Origin: Eubacterium sp.
GTDB lineage: Bacteria > Bacillota > Clostridia > Lachnospirales > Lachnospiraceae
NCBI GenBank assembly: GCA_022769325.1
Contig: JALEKC010000133.1
Coordinates: 1-48,010, forward strand
Length of the DNA stretch: 48,010 nucleotides
Direction: 5' to 3'
The notes under the pieces were generated by a model. The model was not told where the DNA came from. It worked only from the letters and a program-made list of their open reading frames with translations, and ran no database searches. Made by a program: the position numbers and the translations under genes. Shown piece after piece: positions 47,887 to 48,010 of this stretch; position 1 is the first letter of the stretch; each line of letters starts with the position of its first letter.

Positions 47887-48010
47887 CTAGTACTCTTCTT
47901 CCATGTCTTCTTCCCCTTCGTGGATATCAGATTTTGGTTTGGATAATCCTTCAATTTTGATACCATGTTTTTCGGCATAATCCCAAAGGGCCGCATGTAT
48001 TGCTTCTTCT
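47887..48010 (-). CDS. C-terminal fragment of uncharacterised protein (continues past window)
   Basis: Minus strand reads ...EEAIHAALWDYAEKHGIKIEGLSKPKSDIHEGEEDMEEEY-stop (TAG at 47887-47889), followed by a terminator. Confidence 0.55.
   Translation of the reverse strand, partial: EEAIHAALWDYAEKHGIKIEGLSKPKSDIHEGEEDMEEEY

Overview
Low-GC Firmicutes chromosome (gene content suggests Clostridia/Lachnospiraceae), almost entirely core housekeeping genes. Left to right: GGDEF protein, polysaccharide deacetylase, bactofilin, then pyrH-frr-uppS-cdsA-dxr-rseP-ispG-polC; lexA (-) divergent from an SH3/Pro-Thr-repeat protein; mutS-mutL-miaA-ynbB-like; radC; a cell-shape/Min cluster (mreB-like, mreC, mreD, oversized PBP2, minCDE, rodA, mgsA); DUF378 (-); HlyD-like protein, YggS, SepF, DivIVA-like, lspA, rluD; orphan BlaI-like regulator; tyrosine recombinase; then on the minus strand a cell-wall amidase, a small TM+LysM (YneA-like) protein, and a yicC-remA-gmk-lepB-rpoZ operon; finally rqcH and a PHP-family phosphatase. 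I saw no mobile element, CRISPR array, rRNA, tRNA or obvious defence system. The strongest non-routine signal is a candidate SOS regulon: lexA and the YneA-like gene, about 27 kb apart, both have a -35/17 bp/-10 promoter with one LexA-like box over the -35/spacer and another just downstream of the -10. Other points worth checking are an approximately 230-aa insertion in PBP2, several palindromes in promoters (HlyD-like gene, radC, blaI), and an acidic tail on RNA polymerase omega. I did not find a clearly undescribed system. All names come from reading the protein sequences, with no database search.
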